Origin: Rhabdophis nuchalis
Lineage: Eukaryota; Chordata; Lepidosauria; Squamata; Natricidae
Reading direction: 5' to 3'
Length of the DNA: 64,000 bases
Assembly (NCBI GenBank): GCA_039707465.1
Contig: CM077643.1
Span: 202,083,605 to 202,147,604 of the forward strand
Both the position numbers and the translations under genes were made by a program. The notes under the pieces were generated by a model. The model saw nothing but the letters and a program-made list of their open reading frames with translations. It made no database searches and was not told the DNA's origin. Of this stretch, positions 45,201 through 56,312 are shown in pieces. The first letter of the stretch is position 1. Each line of letters opens with the position of its first letter.

Positions 45201-45555
45201 TTATTATATTACCCTAAATTATAGGCTGTGGTGAAAGCCAGACTTTAAAAAGAGACATGTTCATCCTTCTATAAATAGTACAAGTCCACTTTTATGGAGA
45301 AAACAAGAATCTTCAAAAAAAAAAGTATACGATTTCTCCAGTAAACGATGAATCAGTGGCGCCTTTCCAGGGGGCAATGTGGACATGTGCAAATTTAGGA
45401 GCATAATGGTAGGAGTTGCCTGAAGGAAGTTGGTATAAATCTGTAATCTGCCATTTAACCACAATTACAATGTTTTGCCAGGAATAATAGTTACAGGGTG
45501 AATGATAGCAAATACCTTGTAAAGATGTGCTTTTTCTTTTGATGCAAGTTGGCCC
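42266..45555. other. Unique DNA; TATA-like promoter motif at 42656 and an unexplained frame at 43146-43433
   Basis: No gene is assigned. The minus-strand 95-codon frame 43146-43433 lies in a CpG-containing, non-repetitive patch (43190-43440), but neither it nor the plus-strand frames (for example one with DQQKKEMLLSSGGIANLVG) match a family I know. It could be a decayed processed pseudogene. The remainder is AT-rich unique DNA. Confidence 0.35.
42656..42692 (+). promoter_or_regulatory. Possible core promoter
   Basis: TATATAAAG at 42656-42664 is framed by GC-rich flanks (CCGGC before, CAGG after). An initiator-like CAGTTAGG lies about 30 bp downstream. No transcription unit downstream can be identified, so this may be fortuitous. 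Confidence 0.25.
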
Positions 45556-45559
45556 AAGT

Positions 45560-45938
45560 TATGGCAAGAAGGCTTTGTGTGGACACTGTGGCTTGCAACT
45601 CATCCTAAGCACTTGGGCAAAAATAAAGGGTTGAGTCCCCTGTCAATAAGAAGAATGATAACTTTCTTGCCACGTAGATCAAAAGTCAACCAAAGTTCAG
45701 CAGAACAAATTACAGCTGAATACTCACTTAGCAAATCTCACTTAGAGGATGTCACACTACATGTAGGCTAAACTTTCCTGGCTAAACTCAGCCATGCAAA
45801 AAGAGCCCTGCTTTTTTAGAAAGGTGCATTTTTTGAGAAAACACTTTTAAAATATATATTTACATGTATTTTATGGCAAGAAGGCTGTGTATGGACACTG
45901 CGGCTTGCAAGTCATCCTAACCAGTTGGGCAAAAATAA
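45560..45938. repeat. Pair of 67-bp direct repeats, 312 bp apart
   Basis: 45560-45626 and 45872-45938 share 61 of 67 positions without gaps (both start TATGGCAAGAAGGCT and end GGGCAAAAATAA). Sequence between and around them is unrelated. Confidence 0.9.
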
Positions 45939-46500
45939 CATTTTATTATCTCATGGACACCTCTAAAACTATCTATGCAATGAACCCAGAATTGTTTCAT
46001 AGGGTGATTCCTGGAGATAGAATCATAGGAAAGCATCGATCATGAATGGCAATCAAAGCGTACTCCGATCCAACGGGAGTGGGGAGAGAAAATCTGTGGA
46101 TACAGCCTATAGACAGAGACAGTGACTTTGCGGAGACTTATACCACTTTTTCTCCGATTGGATGGGCTGATGTCCACAGATCTAATTTGATCCATCTGCT
46201 ACCACCACCACCCTCCTCCAGATAGAACGTTTCAACCTACCCGAACTACCCATCGCTTTTATATTTTGTACTTGTCCCTTTAATCAATTAATTGTCGATT
46301 TTACCATCTTTATCATCTTTTACCATTTTTACCATCTATTGTATAATGGGCCTTTATGCCCGCTGTTTTAACCATGGACTTGCAGTGTATCATCTTCGGG
46401 GATTCCCCCCCTTTTTAGTGTCAATGCCGTCTAATGTTTTTATCTTATTCAAGGTCAGTTCTCCTTCACCTGTGGGAGTCTACCGTCTCGCAGGCTTGGC
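45939..46500. other. CpG-containing unique stretch upstream of the long LINE
   Basis: From about 46040 the DNA becomes richer in CpG (TACTCCGATCCAACGGG, TTTCTCCGATTGG). It may belong to the LINE 5' UTR, but the antisense copy at the window start does not extend this far for comparison. Confidence 0.35.
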
Positions 46501-49500
46501 CCCCTAGTTTAACACGGGCCCACCTCGAGGATGGACTTATTGCTCCTGAGAGGTGGGTGAAGCGCAAACTTGGGGGGGTTTATTTAACTTTTTAATTCGG
46601 ATTTTAGAGGGTTCCAGGGAGGAGGGTAGGGATAGTCAAGTGGGGGGGGGGGCGTCAATCTATAGGGCCGGCTGGCAGAAGCAGAGAAACGGAGGAGGGG
46701 GAAGGGGGGGTCGTTTCCACTGAGATATCGTCCATCAGTTCGGTCTTGGGGAGGGGCAGGGGCGGTGGGAGATGGGGTGGACACTATCGGTTGGAGGACC
46801 GCGGCTGCTGGCTACGGGCGGTCACGCGCTCCAACCCTCCATGCTCCCATTGCAGACTAGGTGAGCAAGAACCACAGACCCGGGGCCCTAGGCTGATGTT
46901 GTGCAACGCCAGGTCCGTGGTACAAAAAGCCCCCCTCATCCATGACCTTGTGTCAGAGGGGGACCCGGACCTGGTAGGTATTACGCAAACCTGGTTGGGC
47001 CACGAGGGAGGTCATCCCCTCGTAGAAATGTGCCCACCAGGATACCGAGCCTTTCATCAGCCTAGGGCCCTAGGGAGAGGTGGGGGTGTGTGGCGATTAT
47101 GGTTAGGGAAGGTCTTGAGCCAAAGGAGACCACGATCCTTCAGACAACTGGGTGCGAGTCCCTCCTTGTGAAGTGGGGCCTAGGGAGGCAGTTGGGCATG
47201 TTAGTTGTATACCTGGCTCCTCGCTATACAACAACAGCTCTGCCCGAGCTCCTAGAGGTGATAGCCGAGGCGGCGGTTGAGACCCCCAGACTGTTAGTCA
47301 TGGGGGACTTTAACCTGCCGTCAGCAGACGAAACCTCTGGGGTAGCTCGGGAGTTCATGGCTTCCATGACAGCCATGGACCTGACCCAAGTAGTTGTAGG
47401 CCCTACCCACGAGGGCGGACACACCCTGGATCTAATCTTCGTCTCGGGACAGTGGAGTAGTGATCTGGGAATAGGGGATCTAGTCATCATGCCCCTGTCA
47501 TGGACAGATCACGCTCTCCTTCGGCTCGACTTTCCGATCGCCGCACCTCACTGTGGGGAGGCGGAACCGGACATTCCTATATGGTTCCGCCCCAGGCTCC
47601 TGATGGACCCGATAAGGTTCCAAAGGGAGCTTGGGCCAATTCCTGTGGACTTGCCCCGCGACTCGACTGAGGACCTAGTGGCCGCATGGTTAAGTGCGGC
47701 CACGGGGGCCTTGGACCGAGTCGCGCCATTGCGGCCTCTCTTGCGGCGATGAACCACCTGGGCTCCTTGGTTTACCGAGGGTCTCAGGGAGATGAAGCAC
47801 CACAAGAGATGCCTAGAGAGCAGATGGAGATCTTCTCACTCCGAAGCCGACCGAACACTAGTGAGAGACCATATTAGGACTTACTTAGTGGCGATAAGAG
47901 TGGCCAAACGTGAGTATTGTGCCACTCTTATTGCATCCGCAGATAACCACCCTGCCTCCCTGTTTGGGGTGACCCGCTCCCTCCTTCAACAGAGGCCGCA
48001 GGAAGCCCCTTTACAGGGTCGAGCAGAGGAATTTGGGATTTATCTGCAGGAGAAAATCACTCGGATTCGGAATGAGCTACCCTCCATCGACAGTGGTCCA
48101 GTCGAGCGGGCCGAGGCTGTTCTTGTGACACCATCTTGGGAGGAGTTTGATTTTGTTACCACCGAGGATATGGACAAGTTGTCAAAGAGACTTAGGGCTA
48201 TCATGCCTTTATTGGACCCGTGTCCCTCCTGGCTTGTACTGGCATCCTGGGAGACGACACGAGGCTGGCTCCAGGGCATTGTCAACGCATCTTTGAGTGA
48301 GGGGTCCTTGCCTGCTGTCTTGAAAGAGGCAGTAGTAAGGCCCCTCCTCAAGAAGCCGTCCCTGGATCCAGCATTATTAGAGAACTATCGTCCCATCTCC
48401 AACCTCCACTTTTTAGTGAAGGTTGTTGAGAGTGTGGTGGCTCAACAGTTTCCGCGACACTTGGAGAAAGTTGATTATCTGGACCCGCGCCAGTCCGGCT
48501 TCCGACCCGGGCACAGCACCGAGACGGCATTGGTCGTGTTGGTTGATGATCTCTGGAGGGCGCGGGATAGAGTATTTTCCTCTATCCTAGTCCTATTAGA
48601 CCTCTCAGTGGCTTTCGATACCATCGACCATGGTATCCTATTGCACCGACTGGGGGGGTTGAGGCTGGGAGGCACCGTTTTGCGGTGGTTCTCGTCCTAC
48701 CTCTCTGGTCGGTCGCAATATGTGTTGGCAGGGGGGCAGAGGTCGGCCTCGAGGCCCCTCATATGTGGGGTTCCTCAGGGGTCGGTCCTCTTGCCCCTAC
48801 TGTTCAACACATATATGAAGCCGCTGGGTGAGATCATCCGTGGTTTTGGGGTGGGATATCATCTGTACGCTGATGATACTCAGTTGTACATATCCACCCC
48901 AGACCACCCCAACGATGTCGTCGAGGTTATGTCCCCGTGCTTGGAGGCCATACGGATCTGGATGGGTGGTAACAAACTCAAGCTCAACCCGTCCAAGACT
49001 GAGTGGCTGTGGCTTCCGGCGCCCCGGTTCAGCCAGATTATTCCAACTCTGGCCATTGGGGGCGAAACACCGGCCCCCGTGGAGAGGGCACACAATTTGG
49101 GTGTCCTCCTGGATTCCTGGCTGTCTATGGAAGATCATGTGGCAGCCGTGGCCAGGGGGGCGTTTCATCAGGTACGCCTGATGCGCCAATTGCGCCCCTT
49201 ACTGGACCGGGGTGCCTTACGCACAGTGACTCAAGCACTCGTCACCTTTCGATTCGACTACTGTAATGCTCTCTACATGGGGCTTCCCTTGAGGTGCACC
49301 CGAAAGCTGCAGCTAGTCCAGAACACAGCCGCGCGGGTGATTACGGGAGTGCCTAGACACTCCCACATAACACCTATCCTGCGTGAGCTGCACTGGCTTC
49401 CTGTGGTCTTTCGGGTGCGCTTCAAGGTCTTGATGACCATCTTTAAAGTGCTCCATGGCTCTGGGCCTAGTTATATGCGAGACCGCCTCCTGCCCCATAC

Positions 49501-49893
49501 ATCACTCAGACCGATACGCTCCCACAGAGAGGGCCTCCTCAGGGTGCCGTCAGCTGGACAATGCCGACTGGCAACACCCAGGGGGAGAGCCTTCTCTGTG
49601 GCGGGCCCAGCCCTCTGGAACGACTTACCCCCTGAACTCCGCACCATCTCTGACCTCCGCCTCTTCCGCAAGTGTCCGAAGACACATTTATTCCATCTAG
49701 CCGGCCTAGCGTAACCCCCATTATTGACTATTAGACAATTTTAAATTTGGGATTTTTAATTCGGTTTTTAGCACAGGGTTTTACTAGAATAAGTTTTTTA
49801 AATTTTATATGTTTTGTATGTATTTTAACATTCCTGTGCGCCGCCCTGGGTTCATTTGGAGAAGGGCGGGATATAAATTTAATTTAAAAAAAA
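46501..49893 (+). mobile_element. Near full-length L2-like LINE
   Basis: It has a GC-rich leader, one long ORF with endonuclease and reverse transcriptase (46746-49714), a 3' UTR with the GCGCCGCCCTGGGTTC terminal motif, GGGATATAAATTTAATTT and a short A tail. The 5' limit is uncertain (46,040 to 46,560). No target duplication is identified. It is the longest element in the window and serves as the reference for the truncated copies. Confidence 0.9.
46746..49714 (+). pseudogene. L2-like ORF2: endonuclease plus reverse transcriptase, disabled
   Basis: About 990 codons in one frame apart from two lesions. The first is a frameshift near 47090, where GRGGGV passes to AIMVREGLEP of the shifted frame. 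The second is a TGA at 47750-47752, after which the same frame continues to 49714. N-terminal endonuclease: NARSVVQK, then GITQTWLG (the catalytic Glu has become Gln, CAA), then GDFNLPS and TDHALLRLDF. Reverse transcriptase: ENYRPISNL, GFRPGHSTETALV, motif A LLDLSVAFDTIDH, motif B GVPQGSVL, motif C YADDTQLYIS (intact, Tyr codon at 48866), LNPSKTEWL. The family C-terminus SVAGPALWNDLPPELRT closes it. In the live element this protein nicks DNA and reverse-transcribes its own RNA; this copy is dead by at least three changes. Confidence 0.93.
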
Positions 49894-50860
49894 AAAGCTG
49901 AATTGCATTTCTCAGTTTGGGCTCTGTGCATTTGCACCTTTTCGTCCTCTGCTTGTCACACTAGACTTTTGACTAAAGACGTCTTGCATAGAAATACACA
50001 CACTTTGTAATGTCAGACTTGTCCAACAAGTGGACTACACTACAGTATGGAAGCAATACCAGCAGATTTTTATGAACTCAGGTTTAGGGAGGAGTGGCTC
50101 AATCTATTGTCAGTCTGGGACAATCTCACAGGTTCATAAATCCCTTCTGTCACATTTCCACATAAATCTGCATTGTTTTTTATTTTAAAACAGACACAAA
50201 TGTTGTATTTAAATATGTATTTTAAAAGTGTTTTCTCACAAAATACACATTTCTAAATACATTGCCTCTCAAATATGTGTTTCTAAACATGTTTCATCCT
50301 AAAATATACATATTAATATGCATATTTGTATAGTTTATAACTTCATCATGAAATGCAGGGATGTGTAAGATTGTTAGCCTATTCCGATGCTCCTTGGAAG
50401 TTCATCTGAAAACAAGGTGGTGGTGCTAATCCTGCTTTGTTTCTTTCCTGCTACTACTAATCTGCATGCTAATCTTCAAAAGATTAGCCCATAGTAGCTA
50501 ATATTTTGGGTAGATTGGGCTATCTATGGGTAGCTGTATCTATGCGTAACCCATAATAGCAGTTGTAACTGTAGCTATTTGCATCGCATGCTAAATACCT
50601 TGTTTTTAGGCAGTTCTTTTATTCTTATCAATAAAAATAAGAAAATCCTCCCTAGAGCACCATTGGAAGACTTGAAGAAACAGGTTAGGGATAGATTATC
50701 ATGCAGAAGATCTATGTATGGGGTTGCTAGGAGAAAAACATCACTTGATGGCACATAATCAATCAATCAATCAATCAACCATTCAATTATTTGTCTATAT
50801 GTATATATCCTATATATGCTAAATAATATGCTTTAAAAAGTTTTGTAGATTTATTGTTGT
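49894..50860. other. Unique AT-rich DNA with (AATC)n at 50757-50780
   Basis: No gene seen. Short runs of TTTTAAAACA/AAATACACAT type. Confidence 0.4.
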
Positions 50861-50864
50861 CGTG

Positions 50865-50930
50865 AGCTACTTAGAGTCATTCTACAAATTAGGTGGCCAG
50901 TCAAATCTTATAAACAAACAAATGTGAAAG
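50865..50930 (+). mobile_element. Old L2/CR1-type 3' terminus
   Basis: 'gtgagctacttagagtcatt' followed by 'aggtggccagtcaaatctta' and (AAAC)n is the decayed terminal motif of this LINE group. Confidence 0.45.
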
Positions 50931-50955
50931 GTTTATATCACCCAAAGAAAAATCA

Positions 50956-51027
50956 AATTGTATTGTATTGTATTGTATTGTATTGTATTGTATTTTCTAT
51001 TCTATTCTATTCTATTCTATTCTATTG
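50956..51027. repeat. (TTGTA)n then (TTCTA)n
   Basis: Eight TTGTA units followed by about six TTCTA units, a one-base shift of the pentanucleotide. Confidence 0.96.
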
Positions 51028-51502
51028 TCAGATAAATAGTATAAAGTAGATAAGTTCTGACATATATTTATCTCACAAAACCTTACATCAGATTTTTTTT
51101 AAAAACAAAGTTATAGTGATAGTATTTCCTTGTGATCTGCAGTAGCTCTCTCCTACATGGATTGATTTCTATTCAGGAGAAGATCAAGCTGGTCTATAAA
51201 TAAAAGAGGACTTCTGACAAAAGAGGGAATGTCCAATTCAGTTTTTGAAGTAATAGTTATTCACTTGAAGCAGAATTGTGATGATTCATGTACAATTTTA
51301 TGTTCTGTCATAAACGTTGACAACTTCACAAGCTCTTCACCTAAATTATTTTACTGGCTATTGTGAGAATAAAAATTGTAGGAAAGAATCTTTTGATTTG
51401 TCAGCCAGGCTAAATCATATAGCTCTTAGGGTCCCTTCCCTCAACTGTTTAAATAAAATACTGGATAATAAGAAAGCATTAGAGGCTTAATATGTCTTTT
51501 TG
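51028..51502. other. Unique DNA, no gene seen
   Basis: Nothing recognised. Confidence 0.35.
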
Positions 51503-51727
51503 TTTTCTTCCATTCAGTCATGTCTAATTTTCAGAAATTGCTTGCACAAGTTCCTAACGGTTTTCTTGACATGTTTTTCAGAAGTTATTTGCCATTGCCT
51601 CCTTCCTAGGGCTGAGAGAAAGTGACTGGCCCAAGATCACTCAGCTGGCTTTGTGCCTAAGATAGAACTAGAACTCACAGCACCCTGGTTTCTAGCTTGA
51701 TGCCTTAATCACCATACCAGACTGTCT
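51503..51727 (-). mobile_element. tRNA-derived SINE, antisense, nearly complete
   Basis: In reverse complement: GTATGGTGATTAAGGCATCA head, 'gtgagttctagttctatctt', 'gatcttgggccagtcactt', 'ctcagccctaggaaggaggc', and a tail with 'tagacatgactgaatgg'. It is the reference for the copies at 4147 and 24358. Confidence 0.75.
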
Positions 51728-51900
51728 CTTGTTTATGCAGTATGTCTTATCAAATGAAAATTGCCAAAGTACTATTAAAATTGGTATGTTTGGACCAAAA
51801 TTGATATGTTTGGTCTAGAAACAAATGCAGAGTAAACCATAACCCAAATTCCCCAAAGCTTCTATTTTCTGAATTGGTCTTGATAATTTTTCATCACCTA

Positions 51901-52071
51901 TTCTATTTCCCTGAAAATAAGCCCTCCCCTGAAAATATTGTAACACAGCAGCAGCCATGAGGTGATTATGCTCCCCACCTCATGCACCTCAAAAATAATA
52001 AGACCTCCCCAAAAATAAGGCCAAGCACTCAAATGAAAATCAGACCTTGTCTTATTTTTGGGGAAACATGG
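51901..52071. mobile_element. TA-flanked MITE
   Basis: The left TTCTATTTCCCTGAAAATAA and the right (reverse complement) CCATGTTTCCCCAAAAATAA are about 21-bp inverted repeats. TA lies at 51899-51900 and 52072-52073. Tc1/mariner-type target choice. 'aaaataaggccaagca' style repeats fill the interior. Confidence 0.8.
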
Positions 52072-52077
52072 TAAGTT

Positions 52078-52393
52078 CAGTGGTGGGTTTCAAATCCTGT
52101 TCCAACTGGTATGGTTGGAACAGGGCCAGCAGAGTCCTCATGGATGCGTGCAGTGTGTGCATGCATCATAGCACCTCCACGATGCTCCATGATCTTCCAG
52201 CTGCTCCGCGGAGCGTCGCATAGGCGCTATACGCACCATGCGCATGTGCAAAAGCACAGAAGCCTTTAAACACTTGTAAGGAGTGCGGGTGTGTGGGTGG
52301 GCCCTCCGGAGCACCGTACTGGAATGGTATCTGGTGTTCCAGGCTCGCTCTGGTACACCCGTACCAGGGCGTACCGTCTGCAACCCACCACTG
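52078..52393. mobile_element. hAT-like MITE adjoining the previous one
   Basis: The ends are CAGTGGTGGGTTTCAAA and TGCAACCCACCACTG. Flanks GGTAAGTT and CCTAAGTT match in six of eight. The interior is CpG-rich (GCATAGGCGCTATACGCACC) compared with the surroundings. Confidence 0.82.
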
Positions 52394-52401
52394 CCTAAGT
52401 T

Positions 52402-54890
52402 TCTACTTTTTTGCAGGTAAGGTTCACTTTCAGGCTAAATGACCCTATACAGTGGCCTCATTCCTGCCAATGCTAAATGCATCCAACTGGGGTATAACAT
52501 GAGTTTTCCAGATGAACTTTTCCCCAAATGCCACCTAATGTGACCATTCTTTCAATTTTAAAAAATGTTTTTCCACTCTCTTTACAGGCATAGTTCAGAT
52601 GACTGGGAATTCCAGAGTCTCTTCATTGTTGAATACCAAACTTAGAGAAGTATTTCTGGAACATATTACTTCCAGAACTGCCACTAGGAAAATCGTCCAT
52701 CTGAAATGTACACACACACACACACCCCACGAGCAGTAACAAACATCCTGCTTCCTAATAGATAGTTTGAATGACAATATGTATCTACTTTAAGTAATGA
52801 GGCTTTTTGTCCAAATTATCTAAAAGATTTAAGTTGACAACTTCTGCATTGAAATATAGACTGGACGTTTGGGACGCTAGAATGATTGTGGCAACTCTTG
52901 AAAATATACCTTTATGAAAAAGATGGTATAGCCTATCACCTAATTTAAATACATGTTTATGACATTCTGTAAATTTGAAAATCCTTCATTATAGTTAACA
53001 ATTTAGAATCTGCAAAACTCTGCTCCATATCCTTCTTGGCTTATTTGTAACACTTAAAATGCTTTATGGACCTAATAAATGTTTTCCAACAATTGGAATC
53101 CCTTTAACCTATTTTCCAATTTTGTTGTGTTTATTGAGCAATAATGGAATGAAGTAGGATAGGTGAAATGGTACAGGGCTGAAAAATTTTACTTCCTGAA
53201 GTTGTTAACTTCTCCATAACATTATATAATGTTCTTTTCTCTTATTGAAGTAGTTCAATCTTGGAACATTCTACCCATACCAGAAAGTAAAAGTGCAGAT
53301 AGAGCAAGAGAGAGAGAGAGAGTCACTTCTCCATCTTTTTCCCACTTTTCTATCAACTTTAACCCCTTTAACTTGGAATTGAAGGGACATTTTAGACAAG
53401 CCCAAGCTTTGATGATTCAGATGCATGATAGAGGCATAAGGTATTGCTCAGCGCCCCTTAAATCTTTCAGTTCTCCATTCCAATTACTTTTCCCACTCTT
53501 AGAAAGAACTAGCAGTGGAGGCTTATCAGGACATAACCGGAGAATCAACATCAGATTTACATCTCTGAGGCCAGAGCCATCTGCAGGCTTAAAAGGGGAA
53601 ACCCAAATATTTGTTTGATTTTTAGGGTACAGTCTAATTTTCTTTTGCATTTTTAAATATATTATAATGTCTTAAGTGTGCCACTCATATTCCATATAAG
53701 CTCCTAATAGTTATTTCTTATTTCCTATTAGCCTGAGATTCTCCATAGGCTTAGGGCTACAACTCTCAATATCTCTAAATAATGGCTGTTTGAAGTGCTG
53801 GAGAGAATTATAGTTCAAAATATTGGGAGGGACAAGATTTAAGATCACCATGTTATTCTACATGCTTCAGTTGTGGTACAATTCCAACATGAAATATTTC
53901 TGCTTGAATAAAATGGGGTTTTTTTTTGTATTGATATAGTAATGAAGGAAAGATGTGTCAATCACATAAATATTTAAATACCTTAAATGAAGTATCTCTA
54001 TTCTCAGCTATTTTAAAATGAAAGGAAATGTGCCAAGAGTGATATAATTGGGATCTATAAAAAAATTATGTACTATAGCTTTGTCTATAAACAATGCATA
54101 CAATTTTGTATTATTTTATATACTAGAACTATTCTTTAATAAAACTCAGTGGGGTTCCTTTAATATCCAATACGGCACACAGTGTGTTACAGCACCCATA
54201 ACATGTTCTTAAAATGCTCAATATGTCCATCAGACCAATTGATCTGGGGAAGCTGTCAATTAAGGATCTTGATGCATGTGGGTTCTTGCTCTGAGATACT
54301 GAGGACTGAAATTGGGAAAACTATTTTCTGACCCCCAGTGATCATTTCCCCCCCCTTTATTCTGCTAGCTGCATCTTCATCAGATCAGATAAATCTCTAG
54401 GGCTGTACATATTTGTTTATTTACACTCGTTTCTGTTCCAGCAGCATTACTACAAAAAGCTCAAATTTGACATAGAGTTGTCACCAAATGATGCCAAAAC
54501 TGACAAGTGAAAATCTCAAATGAATTTAGAACATCTTTTTAAAATAAAACAACTGAGGAATTTCTAGGGGAAATGGTTGCCACCATACAAATGCATTTTT
54601 TGTAATTTCTACACATCTTTACCTACTTGGAATATGTATATAACATTATTTCAGTTGTATTGCTATGAATTTCATCTGCTTCTCACTATTCTTGTTTGGT
54701 TCACTGGAAATTTTGAACTGTGAAAGCAAGCAAAGGTCATAAAGCCATGAGACAGACTTCTCAGTTTTGTCTGCAGAAAAAAAAACACCTCTGCTATAGC
54801 TCTGGAGATACAGCAAAAATAGCCACAAAATCTTTAGGGAAGCAAAAACTCATTAAGACTGGTAAAATGACATTGCGCATCATTATAATA
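52402..54890. other. Unique AT-rich DNA, no gene seen
   Basis: 53229-53618 is a 129-codon plus-strand frame, the longest outside transposons here. Its product (start MFFSLIEVVQSWNILP) shows no domain, signal peptide or repeat, and a 77-codon frame overlaps it on the other strand. I leave it uncalled. (GA)n lies at 53304-53322 and (CA)n at 52708-52724. Confidence 0.4.
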
Positions 54891-54893
54891 ATC

Positions 54894-56312
54894 CTTATTC
54901 CGGTCCGGGTACAGCACGGAAACGGCATTGGTCGCGTTGGTGGATGATCTCTGGAGGGCCCGGGATAGGGGTTGTTCTTCTATCCTGGTCCTGTTAGATC
55001 TCTCAGCGGCTTTCGATACCATCGACCATGGTATCCTATTGCGCCGGTTGGAGGGGTTGGGGTTGGGGGGCACCATCCTGCAGTGGTTCTCCTCCTACCT
55101 CTCCGACCGGTCACAATTTGTGTTGGCAGGGGGGCAGAGGTCGACGTCAAGGCACCTCACATGTGGGATGCCACAGGGGTTGGTTCCTCTCGCCCCTCCT
55201 GTTCAACATTTATATGAAGCCGCTGGGTGAGATCATCCATGGGTTTGGGGTAGAATTCCACCAGTATACTGATGACACCCAGCAGTACATTTCTACCCCA
55301 GACCACTCCAACGATGCAGTTGAAGTGATGTCCCGGTGCCTGGAGGCCGTGCGAGTCTGGATGGGGAGAAACAGGCTTCGACTCAACCCGTCCAAGACCG
55401 AGTGGCTGTGGCTTCCAGCGTCGCGATATAGCCAGCTGGTACCATCGCTGGCCATTGGGGACAAATTATTAGCCCCCACAGAGAGGGTGCGCAATTTGGG
55501 TGTCCTCCTGGACTCCCGGAGGTCATTAGATGATCATTTGATGGCCGTGGCCAGGGGGGCTTTTTATCAGGTTCACTTAATTCGCCAATTGCGCCCCTTT
55601 CTGGATCGTGATGCTCTACGCACGGTCACTCAAGCCCTCGTCACTTCCCACCTGGACTATTGCAATGCTCTCTACATGGGGCTCCCCTTGAGGTGCACCC
55701 AGGGGCTCCAGTTGGTGCAGAATGTGGCTGCGCGGGGGATTCTGGGAGCCTCAAGATGCTCCCACGTGACACCTCTCCTGCGCGAGCTGCACTGGCTGTC
55801 TGTGGCTTTCCGGGTGCGCTTCAAGGTGTTGGTAACCACCTTTAAAGCGCTCCATGGCATGGGGTCTGGTTACTTGCAGGACCGCATCCTGCTACTGAAT
55901 ACCTCCCACTGACCAGTCCGCTCCCACAGAGCGGGCCTCCTCAGGGTACCATCAGCCAAACAATGTTGGCTGGCGACCCCCAGGGGGAGAGCCATCTCTG
56001 TGGCAGCCCCTGCCCTCTGGAACGATCTGCCCCCCGACCTTCGTACGATCACCGACCTGCGCCTCTTCCGTCGGGCCCTGAAAACGCACCTATTTTGTGC
56101 AGCTGGCCAGGTGTAGTTTTCTTTTAATCGATTGTAATTTTTTAATTGATTTTATTAACTGTTTTTATATGGTTATCTGGTTTTTAGAATGGGCCCTTAA
56201 ATTTAATTAGTTTTAATGTATTTTAATGTATTTTTACTGTTTTATTATGCCTGTTCACCGCCCTGAGTCCCGCAAGGGAGAAGGGTGGTATACAAATTTA
56301 AGTAAAGTAAAG
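54894..56312 (+). mobile_element. 5'-truncated L2-like LINE of a second subfamily
   Basis: It starts at the RT region before motif A and ends with a distinct terminal motif (CCGCCCTGAGTCCCGCAAGG, then TATACAAATTTAAG) and an (AAGTA)n tail. The terminal motif and many codons differ from the 46.5-kb copy, marking another subfamily. Confidence 0.92.
54928..56116 (+). pseudogene. L2-like ORF2: RT domain to C-terminus, disabled
   Basis: It opens with ALVALVDDLWRARDRG and motif A LLDLSAAFDTIDH. At motif B (MPQGLV) a frameshift near 55190 moves the frame to 55028-55912. Motif C there is YTDDTQQYIS in place of YADD; both aspartates remain. LNPSKTEWLWLPAS and DYCNALYMGLP follow. A TGA at 55910-55912 interrupts the frame, which then runs on with the family C-terminal motif to about 56116. 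The endonuclease is missing. More diverged than the 35-kb copy, so probably older. Confidence 0.9.

Noticed and set aside
53229..53618. 129-codon plus-strand open frame
   Set aside because: No motif, start context or conservation evidence; the opposite strand is open too. Length is within chance for 64 kb.
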